Source of the DNA: Saccharopolyspora rhizosphaerae
Lineage (GTDB): Bacteria; Actinomycetota; Actinomycetes; Mycobacteriales; Pseudonocardiaceae
Reading direction: 5' to 3'
Assembly (NCBI RefSeq): GCF_003931915.1
Contig: NZ_RSAA01000020.1
Coordinates: 186,001-250,000 of the forward strand
Length of the DNA: 64,000 nucleotides
Positions 24,900 to 33,501 of this stretch are shown piece by piece. The notes under the pieces are model-generated. The model was not told the origin of the DNA. It was given only the letters and a program-made list of their open reading frames with translations, and ran no database searches. A program made the position numbers and the translations under genes. Numbering within the stretch: position 1 is the stretch's first letter; the number at the start of each line of letters is the position of its first letter.

Positions 24900-26093
24900 A
24901 TGACGGTGGAACTACCCCTGCACATGCGACGTGACGGGTTCGGCCCGATCGCCGAGCTCGGCGAGGTGCGCGATCGCGAGGGCGTGGTGGAGGTGCGAAC
25001 GCCCTTCGGCCAGACCGGGTACCTGGTGACCCGGTTCGCCGACGTCCGCCGCGTGCTCGGTGACCCGGCGCGGTTCAGCAACGCCCGCGCCCGTGCGGCC
25101 TCGCCGCTGGAAGCCGAGCTCACCGAGGAGGAAGCGGCCCGCATGCGGGCCGGCGGCCTGCTGGGCTACGACCCGCCCGAGCACTCGCGGCTGCGCCGGA
25201 TGCTCACCCCGGAGTTCACCGTGCGGCGGATGCGCCGCCTCGAACCGCGGATCGTGGAGATCGTCGACGCCGCGCTCGACGACCTGGAGCGCGCCGGGCG
25301 GCCGGCCGACCTGGTGACCCACTTCGCGCTGCCGGTGCCCTCGCTGGTGATCTGCGAACTGCTGGGGGTGCCCTACGCCGACCGCGACGAGTTCCAGGCC
25401 GTCTCGGCCCGCCTGCTGGACGCCTCGCTTCCGCTGCACGAGCGGGTGGCCGCGCAGCGGGCCAACCGCGACTACATGGCCGGACTGGTCGCCCGCGCGC
25501 AAGCGGACCCGGGTGAGGACATGCTGGGGATGCTGGTGCGCGAGCACGGCGACGACATCACCACCGACGAGCTGGTGGGCATCTCCTCGCTGCTGCTGAT
25601 CGCCGGGCACGAGACGACGTCCAACATGCTCGGCCTGGGAACCCTGGCACTGCTGCAGAACCCGGACCAGCTGGCCCTGGTCCGCGACGACCCGGCAGTG
25701 GTGGAACCGGCGGTCGAGGAACTGCTGCGCTGGCTCTCCATCGTGCACTCGCTGGCCATGCGGATGACCACCGAGGACGTGGAGATCGCCGGACGCACCA
25801 TCCCGGCCGGCGAGCTGGTGGTGATGTCGATCCCCACGGCCAACCGCGACGCGTCGTTCATCGACGACCCCGAGACGCTGGACATCACCCGGGGCGCCGG
25901 CGGCCACCTGGCGTTCGGCCACGGCGTGCACCACTGCCTCGGAGCACCGCTGGCCCGCATGGAGATGCGCATCGCCTTCCCGGCGCTGCTGCGCCGCTTC
26001 CCGGACCTCGCGCTGGCGGATCCCGGCGCGGAGCCCGACTTCCGGGTGTTCAACGTCGTCTACGGGCTGCAGGAGCTGCGGTTGACCTGGTGA
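24900..26093 (+). CDS. Cytochrome P450
   Basis: A 397-residue soluble bacterial P450. The I-helix oxygen-binding motif LLLIAGHETTSN, the ExxR salt bridge in VEELLRWLSIVHS, and the heme-ligand loop FGHGVHHCLGAPLARME are all intact, and the C-helix heme contact (DPPEHSRLRRML) is present. The overall pattern resembles the CYP105/CYP107-type families of actinomycetes, which hydroxylate varied small molecules. Electron partners are not encoded beside it. A TetR gene begins 39 bp downstream on the same strand, so both are probably in one operon and TetR is its likely repressor. ATG start; the ribosome site is weak. Confidence 0.93.
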   Translation: MTVELPLHMRRDGFGPIAELGEVRDREGVVEVRTPFGQTGYLVTRFADVRRVLGDPARFSNARARAASPLEAELTEEEAARMRAGGLLGYDPPEHSRLRRMLTPEFTVRRMRRLEPRIVEIVDAALDDLERAGRPADLVTHFALPVPSLVICELLGVPYADRDEFQAVSARLLDASLPLHERVAAQRANRDYMAGLVARAQADPGEDMLGMLVREHGDDITTDELVGISSLLLIAGHETTSNMLGLGTLALLQNPDQLALVRDDPAVVEPAVEELLRWLSIVHSLAMRMTTEDVEIAGRTIPAGELVVMSIPTANRDASFIDDPETLDITRGAGGHLAFGHGVHHCLGAPLARMEMRIAFPALLRRFPDLALADPGAEPDFRVFNVVYGLQELRLTW

Positions 26094-26132
26094 TCGCCGA
26101 CGCGGCTGACGTGCTGTTACGGTGGCGAGGCC

Positions 26133-26732
26133 ATGGCAGAGCGGACATTGCGGGCGGATGCCGCGCGCAACCACCAGCGGATCGTCGACGCGGCGTTGGC
26201 GGCGTTCGAGGACGTCGGCCCGAACGTCACGCTCGACGAGATCGCCGAGCGCGCGGAGCTGAGCGTGGCGACGCTCTACCGACGATTCCGCAACCGCGAC
26301 CAGGTCGTCCGCGCCGTGTTCGACCACGTGCTCAGCACCGAAGTCGAACCGGTGGCCGCCGCGCACACCGACGACCCCTGGCACGACCTGACCGGGCTGC
26401 TGGCCACCGCCGTGGAATCGCTCGCCCGGCACCGTGGATTGCTGGCCGCTGCCCGCGAGACCCACGCGTTCGACGTGGACAGCGTGCAACGCTGTGCGAA
26501 TTCGCTGCAGCAGATGCTGCAGCGCGCCACCGCCGCGGGCGCAGTCCGCCCGGAGCTCGAGGTCCGCGACCTCGCGGCGGTCATCGTGATGACCTTGAGC
26601 ACGGTGCACCCGGACGATCCCGGAGGCGTCGACCGCCGGCGCTACCTGGCGCTCCTCCTCGACGGCATACGCCCGTCCCGGGAGACGTTGCCGCCGCCGT
26701 CCACGCACGAGGTGCCCGGAACGCGCGGGTGA
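26133..26732 (+). CDS. TetR-family transcriptional regulator
   Basis: A 199-residue repressor with an N-terminal HTH (NHQRIVDAALAAFEDVGPNV, then TLDEIAERAELSVATLYRRFRNRD) and a variable all-helical ligand domain. It lies 39 bp behind the P450 gene in the same direction. The likely role is ligand-responsive control of that P450 and of itself. The last 15 residues are proline-rich and probably flexible. Confidence 0.9.
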   Translation: MAERTLRADAARNHQRIVDAALAAFEDVGPNVTLDEIAERAELSVATLYRRFRNRDQVVRAVFDHVLSTEVEPVAAAHTDDPWHDLTGLLATAVESLARHRGLLAAARETHAFDVDSVQRCANSLQQMLQRATAAGAVRPELEVRDLAAVIVMTLSTVHPDDPGGVDRRRYLALLLDGIRPSRETLPPPSTHEVPGTRG

Positions 26733-26907
26733 CGCCCACGTCGTCGCACGGCCCAGCGAAGCGAACCCCACGAGGGGGAGAGCTCGCCGAACGCGTGACC
26801 GGCACGGCGAGTCCGCGCGTGCCCGTCGCCCGGAGTTCCCCTGATCGGGAGAGCCGGCGGCGTGTTGGACCTGGTGGAATGCGAATTCGGGTTTAGATTG
26901 GCACCGG

Positions 26908-26948
26908 CCCCCAACGGGAGTCACCCAGGCAGGCTTTCCCGTTGGGGG
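26908..26948 (+). terminator. Perfect 12-bp stem-loop followed by TCTTCT; possible small RNA end
   Basis: The arms CCCCCAACGGGA and TCCCGTTGGGGG surround a 17-nt loop and are followed by a pyrimidine tract (TCTTCT). It is 176 bp past the TetR stop, so it may terminate the P450-TetR transcript. A -10-like TAGATT lies at 26894-26899 just before it, so a very short independent transcript is also possible. The rest of the 825-bp gap 26733-27557 shows no supported gene. Confidence 0.55.
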
Positions 26949-27557
26949 TCTTCTGACGGGTTGTCACCGTGGTGGTGGGAGTTGCCGCGCTCCGGCCAGG
27001 TCGCTCCCAGAAGCGGAAGCAGCCCCCACTCGTTGTTCCAGGTCACTCCTCGCACGGGATGAGACCTCGTCGCTGAACCGCTTCGTCGACCGTCGAACAC
27101 GAGCGCACCGCAGCCACCTCCCAGCAGGTGCAGGACGACTCACCCGTGGGGCTCGCGCTCTTCGAGGTGGACTGAGACGTGAGCGACGCGCTCGGCACCG
27201 CGACGCACCACGCGGAACCGATCCTCACGCGCCACCCACGGTGGACGTCGCCGTTTCCTCAGAGGAACGTCCACACCGCGACTGAGCGTTTCTCCGGGAT
27301 GCTCGCGAGCCACGCGGATGGGTGCCGATCGTGCGGTGGAGAAGGGTGATCCCAGCGATCGCACGGGACAACTCACCGCATTCCCGCGCCGATGAATTCC
27401 GTGCGGCCGGTCCACCTCACCGCCGTTCATGGTCACGGGTGGACGCCGATGCGGTGCCGCACCTCCCGAGGCCTGCGACCGGTCGTCCGTCCGCGGTCGA
27501 GCGGCGGTGAGCTTGATCAGCGGCCATGTCGGATCACGACGTCCGGGGGGACGACGA

Positions 27558-28354
27558 ATGAGCACACGGGAGCGCTTGCGGGCGCTGGTCGACGCACCGC
27601 GGTGCCACCAGTCATCATCGGGGTCATCCTCGTCAACGCCATCACGCTGGGCTGTGAGACCTCACCGGCGCTGGTCGCCGAACACGGGGTGCTGCTGCAC
27701 GCGGCCGACCGGATCGCGCTGGCGATCTTCGCCGTGGAGCTCGCCGCCCGCCTCGACGCCCACGGGCCCTCGTTCTTCCCGGATCCGTGGAACTGCTTTG
27801 ACGCGGTGATCATCGGTGTCGCACTGCTGCCCACCTCGGGCGCTTTCGGCGTGCTCCGGGCGCTGCAGGTCCTGCGGGCGCTGCGGCTGGTCTCGGCCGT
27901 GCCCAGCATGCGGCGGGTCGTCGGTGCGCTGCTCGGAGCGCTGCTCGGGACGGCCTCGATCGCCACACTGATCGGCCTGGTCCTCTACGTCGGTTCGGTC
28001 ATCGCCACCACGCTGTTCAGCGCGGTGGCACCCGAGTACTTCGGTGACCTCGGTGCCTCGCTGTTCACCCTGTTCCTCGTCATGACGGGCGAGGCGTGGT
28101 CGGAGGTGGCGCGGTCGGTGATGGAGGCCGAACCGCTGGCCTGGGGCTTCTTCATCTCCGACATCGCCGTCACCACGTTCACCGTGCTCAACCTGTTCAT
28201 CGCGGTGACCGTCTCGGCGATGCGGTCGCAGGTGGCGCGCGAGCACGAGATCGCCGAGGGAAACCAGACCGCGCTCCTGCTCGCTGAGATCCGGCAGCTG
28301 CGCGACGAGGTCCGAGGCGTGCAGACTGTGCGCCAGCAGACCTCGGAGAACTAG
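27558..28354 (+). CDS. Voltage-gated-type ion channel subunit; N-terminus needs a frameshift
   Basis: Homology to single-subunit bacterial cation channels is clear. S1 is VIIGVILVNAITLGCETS. S4 carries regularly spaced basic residues (VLRALQVLRALRLV). The pore and filter are in LFTLFLVMTGEAWSEVARSV, and S6 in VTTFTVLNLFIAVTVSAM is followed by a cytoplasmic coiled coil. The natural start seems to be the ATG at 27558 (MSTRERLRALVDAPR), but this frame leaves the channel frame at about 27609-27612, as if one base were missing before TCATCATC. Without correction, translation could begin at the GTG at 27602 and enter S1 almost at once. It should tetramerise in the membrane and conduct Na+ or other cations; GEAW instead of LESW in the filter makes selectivity uncertain. 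Confidence 0.75.
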
Positions 28355-28438
28355 CAGCCGTCAACACGCCGAGACGCTGCGCGCACCACCTGCCCCGCCG
28401 ACCAGATCAACCGCTCAACCCCGAAGGAGGAGCCGCGA

Positions 28439-29128
28439 GTGGACCAGCACCTGGTGCTGTGGGACGTCGACCACACGCTGATCGACTCCCTGGGCTTGGG
28501 AGGCACCGCCTACCAGCGCATCTTCCCGGAGGTCACCGGGAAACCGGTGCGCGAGCCCGCCCTGATGGACGGCCGCACCGACCTCGGCACCATCGATCAG
28601 ATGCTGCGCGCGCACGACATCGAGCCGACCGACGAGGTGGTGGCGGAGATGACCGCGGCGCTGGCCGGGGTCTTCGACGAGGTCCGGGTGGAGTTGGCCG
28701 AGAAGGGCCGGGTGCTGCCGGGCGTGCGCGACGCGCTGGCGGCCTTCGGCGCCGACCCCGCGGTGCACCAGAGCGTGCTCACCGGCAACACCGCCGAGGT
28801 GGCGCGGATCAAGCTCGACGCGTTCGCGCTGCTCGACCACTTCGACCTGGAGATCGGCGCTTTCGGTGACGACCACCTGCGGCGGCCGGGGCTGGTTCCG
28901 GTCGCGCGTGAGCGGGCTGAGCGCAAGCTCGGGATCGACTTCGCGCCGGAGCGGATCGTGCTGATCGGTGACACGCTCAACGACGTGCGCGCGGCCCACG
29001 AGTCGGGCGCGCGGTTGGTCGCCGTCGCCACCGGGTCCTACAGCGCCGACGAACTGCGTTCCGCCGGCGCCGAGGTCGTCTTCGACACCCTGCCCGCCCC
29101 GGAGGACCTCCGGGCGGCGCTGGGCTGA
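28439..29128 (+). CDS. HAD-superfamily phosphatase (phosphoglycolate phosphatase-like)
   Basis: A 229-residue haloacid dehalogenase-type hydrolase. Motif I is LWDVDHTLIDSLG, motif II the Thr in VLTGNTAEVA, motif III a Lys before the end (RAERKLGI), and motif IV LIGDTLNDVRAAHESGARLV. A four-helix C1 cap lies between motifs I and II. It should dephosphorylate a small phosphometabolite. GTG start after AAGGAGGAG. It appears monocistronic. Confidence 0.88.
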   Translation: MDQHLVLWDVDHTLIDSLGLGGTAYQRIFPEVTGKPVREPALMDGRTDLGTIDQMLRAHDIEPTDEVVAEMTAALAGVFDEVRVELAEKGRVLPGVRDALAAFGADPAVHQSVLTGNTAEVARIKLDAFALLDHFDLEIGAFGDDHLRRPGLVPVARERAERKLGIDFAPERIVLIGDTLNDVRAAHESGARLVAVATGSYSADELRSAGAEVVFDTLPAPEDLRAALG

Positions 29129-29200
29129 GCCCTGGGCCTGGCCTTGCCTGCTCGGCGTCGGCGCGGTCGAGCAGGCCGCCCTGCGCCGTTCACGGCGTGG

Positions 29201-29568
29201 TCATCGGTGGCGCCGCCGGGAGAAGCGTGCGCGGTCGACGGTGGCCACCTCGTGGTGCAGCACTCCAGCTTGCCGGCCGGTGTCGACCTTGATCGCGCGG
29301 GCGGTCCAGGTCTGGCGGCCGATGTCGGGTACGGGGCCGCGTTCGCCCTCGATGCGCACGACCTGTCCCGGCAAGGTCGGCGCGGTGCGCTCGTACACCC
29401 CGCTGCGCCCGAGCATCGCGAGCTCGTCGGGGACGTCCCGGCCAGCACCGCTCCCGTCGCCAGCACCGGTTCGCCGCGCTCGACGAGCAGCGTGCCGGGC
29501 AGGGTGCTCGACACGGTGTGCGCGGTGATCGTGCGGGGGTGCACCTGCACCGACTGCGCCGTGGTCAC
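29201..29568 (-). pseudogene. Hypothetical small protein with a frameshift
   Basis: A GTG at 29568 with GGAGGG 7-8 nt upstream opens a plausible frame (VTTAQSVQVHPRTITAHTV, then LLVERGEPVLATGAVLAGTS). It then runs into nonsense. A second frame picks up immediately with DELAMLGRSGVYERTAPTLP and continues (GQVVRIEGERGPVPDIGRQ, LHHEVATVDRARFSRRRHR) to a stop at 29201. One missing base near 29437 in a C/G run would join them into about 122 residues. No family was recognised. It may be a real gene with a sequence error or a recent pseudogene. Confidence 0.45.
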
Positions 29569-30096
29569 CTGCCGCCCTCCACCAGGGCCGGTGCGGTCGT
29601 GACCACCGCGCCTGCGGTGCGGATCGGCTCCTCCCGGAGACCCGGCCCGCGGGTTGCTCCAGGACACCGCGCAGTCCGGGCAGAACCGCCGCTGCAGCGG
29701 CGGTTCCAGCCACCGCACCACTTAGGTGCGCAGTGGACAGCCCAGCGCCAAGGTCGGTGGTCCCGGCCCGTGCAGATCTGTTCCTGCAGCGGTCATCCCA
29801 CTCTTCCAGGCGAACCTGGCGGACCCTCGTGTCCGCACCGCCCCCGTACATCGGCCGGGCCATGATCAAGGATGCAGAAGCGTGACCGGTCGCGTGCACC
29901 GATCGGGCGTCATCCCAGGCTTCGCCGTGAGGAGCGGTGGACGTCAGGTCACCCGAGAGCGGAACAGCCGGAAGACCTCCGGCGCCGACCAGGTGCCGCT
30001 GCCCGGTGCGGGCCTCAGCTCGCCGCCGAAGGCCCTGGGCGACTTCGGGAGCACGCCGCGTTGACGAGCGGCGCACCGCGCCCACGCAGCCGCCCA
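29569..30096. other. 528-bp gap without a supported gene; contains a 24-bp palindrome
   Basis: No gene recognised. A perfect 24-bp palindrome lies at 29683-29706 (half-site GAACCGCCGCTG, no spacer). A minus-strand frame across it contains a single CPDC motif (RRFCPDCAVSWSNP) that looks like half a zinc ribbon, possibly the N-terminal part of the broken gene at 29201-29568. Confidence 0.35.
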
Positions 30097-30957
30097 CTAC
30101 TCCACTGTGGACCGGCTCGTGAGGAACTCCTCGACCACCGCCGCCTGGCCGAGGACGGAGTGGCCGACACCGGCGAGCACGCGCACCTCCGCGCCGGGCA
30201 CCTCCCCGAGCCTGCGGGCGGTCTCGGCGGTGTCGAACATCGCGTCCCGCTCCCCCGCGATCGCCAGCACCGGCATCGACAACCCCGCCAGCTGCGCGTC
30301 GGTGAACACCGGCAGCCGCTCGGTCCGCGGCCGGAACGCGCGGTGGGTCGCGGCGAGGTGGTCGAGGAACTGCTCGTCGGCGAGCCCGGCGACCGCGGCC
30401 ACCGACCGTCGCCTGCCCCAGGGCCCGAGCAACCGCAGCAGCACCACCGGCAAGATCCATCCGTAGGTCTGCCTGCCGACGCCCGCCGGGGCGAGCAGGA
30501 CGAGCCGCCCCACCCGGTCCGGCCGTCGCACGGCGAGGTCGAGGGCGACCCACGCGCCCAGCGAGCCACCGACCACCGCGGGCGCTCGCAGGCCGAGCGC
30601 GTCGAAGACCTCACCGAGCCAGCGCGCGTGCGCGTCGGAGTCCAGGTCCGGGCGGACCTGAGTGCTCAGCCCCGGCTCACCGGGCAGGTCGAGCGCGAGC
30701 ACGCGGTGGTGCCGCGACCACGTGGGCACCTCCGCCCGCCACATGGCCGTGTTGGTGCCGGACCCGTGCAGCAGCACCAGCGGCGGGCGGTCCTCCGGCC
30801 CCGATTCGAGCACGAACGTCGGCCCCAGGGACGTCTCGACCGTCCGACGCTCGGCCGGCACCGGCCAGCTGTCGAGCACGTCCCGGTACGCGCGCTGCAC
30901 GGCGAGCTCGCCACGCTCGGACTTGTAGATCCCCACCGCTCTCACTCCCCTCCCCAT
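30097..30957 (-). CDS. Alpha/beta-fold hydrolase
   Basis: A 286-residue hydrolase. The oxyanion region is VLLHGSGTNTAMWRAEV, the nucleophile elbow VVGGSLGAWVALDLA, the acid VLAIAGERDAMFD, and the base VLAGVGHSVLGQ, so the Ser-Asp-His triad is intact. A cap insertion lies between about residues 165 and 215. The ATG at 30957 has AAGGA about 9 nt upstream; GTG codons a few residues later are alternatives. It is divergent from a MerR gene with a 123-bp gap containing inverted TACGCA/TGCGTA sequences, so it is likely MerR-controlled. The substrate is unknown. Confidence 0.87.
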   Translation of the reverse strand: MGRGVRAVGIYKSERGELAVQRAYRDVLDSWPVPAERRTVETSLGPTFVLESGPEDRPPLVLLHGSGTNTAMWRAEVPTWSRHHRVLALDLPGEPGLSTQVRPDLDSDAHARWLGEVFDALGLRAPAVVGGSLGAWVALDLAVRRPDRVGRLVLLAPAGVGRQTYGWILPVVLLRLLGPWGRRRSVAAVAGLADEQFLDHLAATHRAFRPRTERLPVFTDAQLAGLSMPVLAIAGERDAMFDTAETARRLGEVPGAEVRVLAGVGHSVLGQAAVVEEFLTSRSTVE

Positions 30958-31080
30958 GCTTACGCATCCTTACTCATACTGCACTACTCGCGTCCCTTTG
31001 CGTAGTTCGAGTGCCATCTTTGGTCCTCGGTGAAGAATGGGCTTGAGTCTCCAGCCGGTGGAGGGTTGAAGGTGGTCCCC

Positions 31081-31989
31081 GTGAGCGAGAAACCCGAGCT
31101 GTTCACCATCGGTGAGCTGGCGCAGCGGACCGGACTGGCGGTGCGCACCATCCGCTTCTGGTCCGACAGCGACGTGGTGGCGCCCAGCGGACGTTCCGCG
31201 GGCGGCTACCGGCTCTACGACGCCGAGGCCGTCGCGCGCCTGGACCTGGTCCGCACGTTGCGGGAACTGGGGCTGGACCTGACGTCAGTGCGGCAGGTGC
31301 TGGCGCGGCAGGCGTCCGTCCAGGACGTCGCCGAGGAGCACCTGCGGGCGCTCGACGCGGAACTGCGCACGTTGCACGTCAGGCGCGCGGTGCTGCGGTG
31401 GATCGCTCGACGTGGCACCACGACCGAGGAGATGAGGACCATGCACGAGGTGGCGAAGATGTCGGCCGACGAGCGCCAGCGCATCATCGACGACTTCGTC
31501 CAGCGCACCTTCGACGGCATCGAGGAGGACGCGCCGGGCGCGGAGATCGCGAAGGGGATGCGCTCGATGCCGCCCCAGCTGCCGGCCGACCCCACCACCG
31601 AGCAGGTGGACGCGTGGGTCGAGCTCGCCGAGCTGGTCGGCGACGAGGACTTCCAGCGGCGCTGCCGCGAGATGGCGGTCACCGGCGCGCAGGGCGTCGA
31701 GCAGCCCGGCGGCTACTCGCCGGAGAAGGTCATGGAACACGCGGCCGCCGCGCGGCGGGAGGGGATCGCGCCGGACTCCGCCCGCGGCAAGGAGGTCCTG
31801 GACCGCATCGTCGACCCGGAGCTGAGCTCGGCCGAGCGCCGAGCGCTGGCCGACACGGTCGAGACGTTCACCGACCGCCGGGTGGAGCGCTACTGGCAGC
31901 TGCTGGGCGTGCTCAACGGCTGGCCCGCGTTCGACCCGCACGTCCCGAACTTCGAGTGGCTCGTCGAGGCGCTGCGCGCCCACGCGTGA
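31081..31989 (+). CDS. MerR-family transcriptional regulator with a long helical effector domain
   Basis: A 302-residue regulator. The HTH is LFTIGELAQRTGLAVRTIRFW, followed by the wing SAGGYRLYDAEAVARLDLV and a long dimerisation helix (QVLARQASVQDVAEEHLRAL). The C-terminal about 180 residues (ADERQRIIDDFVQRTF, VELAELVGDEDFQRRC) are helical and probably bind a ligand, as in long MerR proteins of actinomycetes. The GTG at 31081 was chosen because the domain starts eight codons later and GAAGGTGG lies upstream; a start at 31030 is possible. It is divergent from the hydrolase gene. Its stop is 1 bp from the converging LexA-like gene. Confidence 0.88.
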   Translation: MSEKPELFTIGELAQRTGLAVRTIRFWSDSDVVAPSGRSAGGYRLYDAEAVARLDLVRTLRELGLDLTSVRQVLARQASVQDVAEEHLRALDAELRTLHVRRAVLRWIARRGTTTEEMRTMHEVAKMSADERQRIIDDFVQRTFDGIEEDAPGAEIAKGMRSMPPQLPADPTTEQVDAWVELAELVGDEDFQRRCREMAVTGAQGVEQPGGYSPEKVMEHAAAARREGIAPDSARGKEVLDRIVDPELSSAERRALADTVETFTDRRVERYWQLLGVLNGWPAFDPHVPNFEWLVEALRAHA

Positions 31990-31990
31990 G

Positions 31991-32659
31991 TCACACGTTG
32001 CGCAGGACGGACACCACGGTTCCCAGGATCACGGCGTCGTCACCGTCGATGACGTCGTAGTCCGGGTTGCGGGGCTCGAGGTAGACGTGACCGCCGCGGC
32101 GGCGGAACACCTTGACCGTGGCCTCGTCGTCGAGCATCGCGGCGACGATCTGCCCGGAGTGCGCCTCGGGCTGCTGGCGCACGACGACGATGTCGCCGTC
32201 GCAGATCGCGGCGTCGACCATCGAGTCACCGCGCACCCGCAGCCCGAAGACGTTGCCGCGCCCGGTGAGTTCGCGCGGCAACGTCAGCACGTCGTCGACG
32301 TGCTCCTCCGCGGCGATGGGCGTTCCGGCCGCGATGTCACCGACGACCGGCACCGGCACGTTCCGGTCGTCGCGGGGCCGGGACTGCCTGTCCTGCAGGA
32401 AGATCCGCACGTCGATGGGCCGGGAGAGGGTGTCGCTGCGCCGCAGGAAGCCCCTCTCCTCCAGGCTCGCCAGGTGGCGCGACACCGAGGACGACGAGCG
32501 CAGCCCGACCGCCTCGCCGATCTGCCGGGTGCTCGGCGCGTAACCGTGCTTGAGCACCCAGTCCCGGATGGTGGCCAGGATGCGCTGCTGGCGCTCCGGC
32601 AGGACCGAGGTGTCCAGGTGCTCGAGGTCGAGGTCGTCCAACGCAGTCATCCGGGCCAT
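31991..32659 (-). CDS. lexA: LexA-family SOS-type repressor (possibly a second LexA)
   Basis: A 222-residue LexA-like protein. The N-terminal wHTH reads PERQQRILATIRDWVLKHGY and STRQIGEAVGLRSSSSVSRHL. The autocleavage site AAG (Ala111-Gly112) is in VGDIAAGTPIAAEE. The catalytic dyad is Ser146 (RVRGDSMVDAAI) and Lys183 (EATVKVFRR). All parts for RecA-stimulated self-cleavage are present. The DNA-binding domain differs noticeably from the usual actinobacterial LexA (SRPIDVRIF after the wing), and the neighbours are not the usual ones, so it may be a paralogue with its own regulon. Start at ATG 32659, or ATG 32650 which has AGGA 8 nt before it. Confidence 0.85.
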   Translation of the reverse strand: MARMTALDDLDLEHLDTSVLPERQQRILATIRDWVLKHGYAPSTRQIGEAVGLRSSSSVSRHLASLEERGFLRRSDTLSRPIDVRIFLQDRQSRPRDDRNVPVPVVGDIAAGTPIAAEEHVDDVLTLPRELTGRGNVFGLRVRGDSMVDAAICDGDIVVVRQQPEAHSGQIVAAMLDDEATVKVFRRRGGHVYLEPRNPDYDVIDGDDAVILGTVVSVLRNV

Positions 32660-32709
32660 CCTAATCGGCCGTCCGGCGGGATGATCTCCCTGGTCACGGC
32701 AGCACTCGT

Positions 32710-32723
32710 TGAAACATGTTCTA
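32710..32723. promoter_or_regulatory. KstR-like operator upstream of the steroid-type SDR gene
   Basis: TGAAACATGTTCTA fits the KstR consensus TnnAACnnGTTnnA exactly, with 22 bp between it and the ATG at 32746. A second exact match lies at 34637-34650. The 2-bp spacing between AAC and GTT differs from the 4-bp spacing of actinobacterial LexA boxes, so it is not an obvious SOS box although lexA is divergent here. Confidence 0.6.
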
Positions 32724-32745
32724 GCGCTCGGGTAGCGTCACCCGC

Positions 32746-33480
32746 ATGGGACGTGTGGACGGCAAGGTAGCCATCATCACCGGTGGCGCCCGGGGCATGG
32801 GCGCCGCGCACGCTCGGGCGCTGGCCGACGAGGGCGGGAAGGTCGTCATCGGCGACATCCTCGACGAGCAGGGCAAGGCGCTGGCCGACGAGATCGGCCC
32901 GGCGGCGCGCTACGCGCACCTGGACGTGACCCGGCCCGAGGACTGGCGAGCGGCGGTGGACCTCGCGATCGGCGAGTTCGGCCTGCTCAACGTGCTGGTC
33001 AACAACGCGGGCATCGTCAACGGCAGCACCATCGAGAACTTCGACCTCGCGCGCTGGCAGCAGATCCTGGACGTCAACCTGACCGGCACGTTCCTGGGCG
33101 TGCAGGCGGCGGTGGAGCCGATGAAGGCCGCGGGCGGCGGCTCGATCATGAACATCTCGTCGGTCGAGGGACTGCGCGGAAGCCCTTGGGCGCACGGCTA
33201 CGTCGCCACCAAGTGGGGCGTGCGCGGCCTGGCGAAGTCGGCGGCGCTGGAGCTCGCCCCGCACAAGATCCGGGTGAACTCCGTCCACCCGGGGCTGATC
33301 CGCACGCCGATGACCGAGAACCTGCCCGAGGACATCATCAAGACACCGCTGGGCCGCGCCGCCGACCCCGAGGAGGTGTCGACGTTCGTGGTGTTCCTGG
33401 CCAGCGACGAGTCGTCGTTCGCCACCGGGGCGGAGTTCGTCGTCGACGGCGGTCTGGTCGCCGACGTGCCGCACGCCTGA
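32746..33480 (+). CDS. Short-chain dehydrogenase, 3-alpha(20-beta)-hydroxysteroid dehydrogenase type
   Basis: A 244-residue NAD(H)-dependent SDR. Motifs are the cofactor loop IITGGARGMGAAHARAL, NNAGIVNGSTIENF, the catalytic Ser in IMNISSVEGL, and YVATKWGVRGLAKSAALEL (Tyr and Lys). The phrases GDILDEQGKALADE, LDVNLTGTFLGVQA and ASDESSFATGAEFVVDGG closely match the mycobacterial FabG3/Rv2002 group, which oxidises steroid 3-alpha or 20-beta hydroxyls; this comparison is from memory. A KstR-like site in its promoter supports a steroid role. ATG start; divergent from lexA, convergent with a DapB-like gene carrying the same operator. Confidence 0.87.
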   Translation: MGRVDGKVAIITGGARGMGAAHARALADEGGKVVIGDILDEQGKALADEIGPAARYAHLDVTRPEDWRAAVDLAIGEFGLLNVLVNNAGIVNGSTIENFDLARWQQILDVNLTGTFLGVQAAVEPMKAAGGGSIMNISSVEGLRGSPWAHGYVATKWGVRGLAKSAALELAPHKIRVNSVHPGLIRTPMTENLPEDIIKTPLGRAADPEEVSTFVVFLASDESSFATGAEFVVDGGLVADVPHA

Positions 33481-33501
33481 CCGGAGGGCCGCGCAGCCGA
33501 G

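Noticed and set aside
32700..32745. SOS box for the LexA-like gene
   Set aside because: The dyad present has AAC and GTT only 2 bp apart, not the GAAC-N4-GTTC spacing of actinobacterial LexA sites. It fits the KstR consensus instead.
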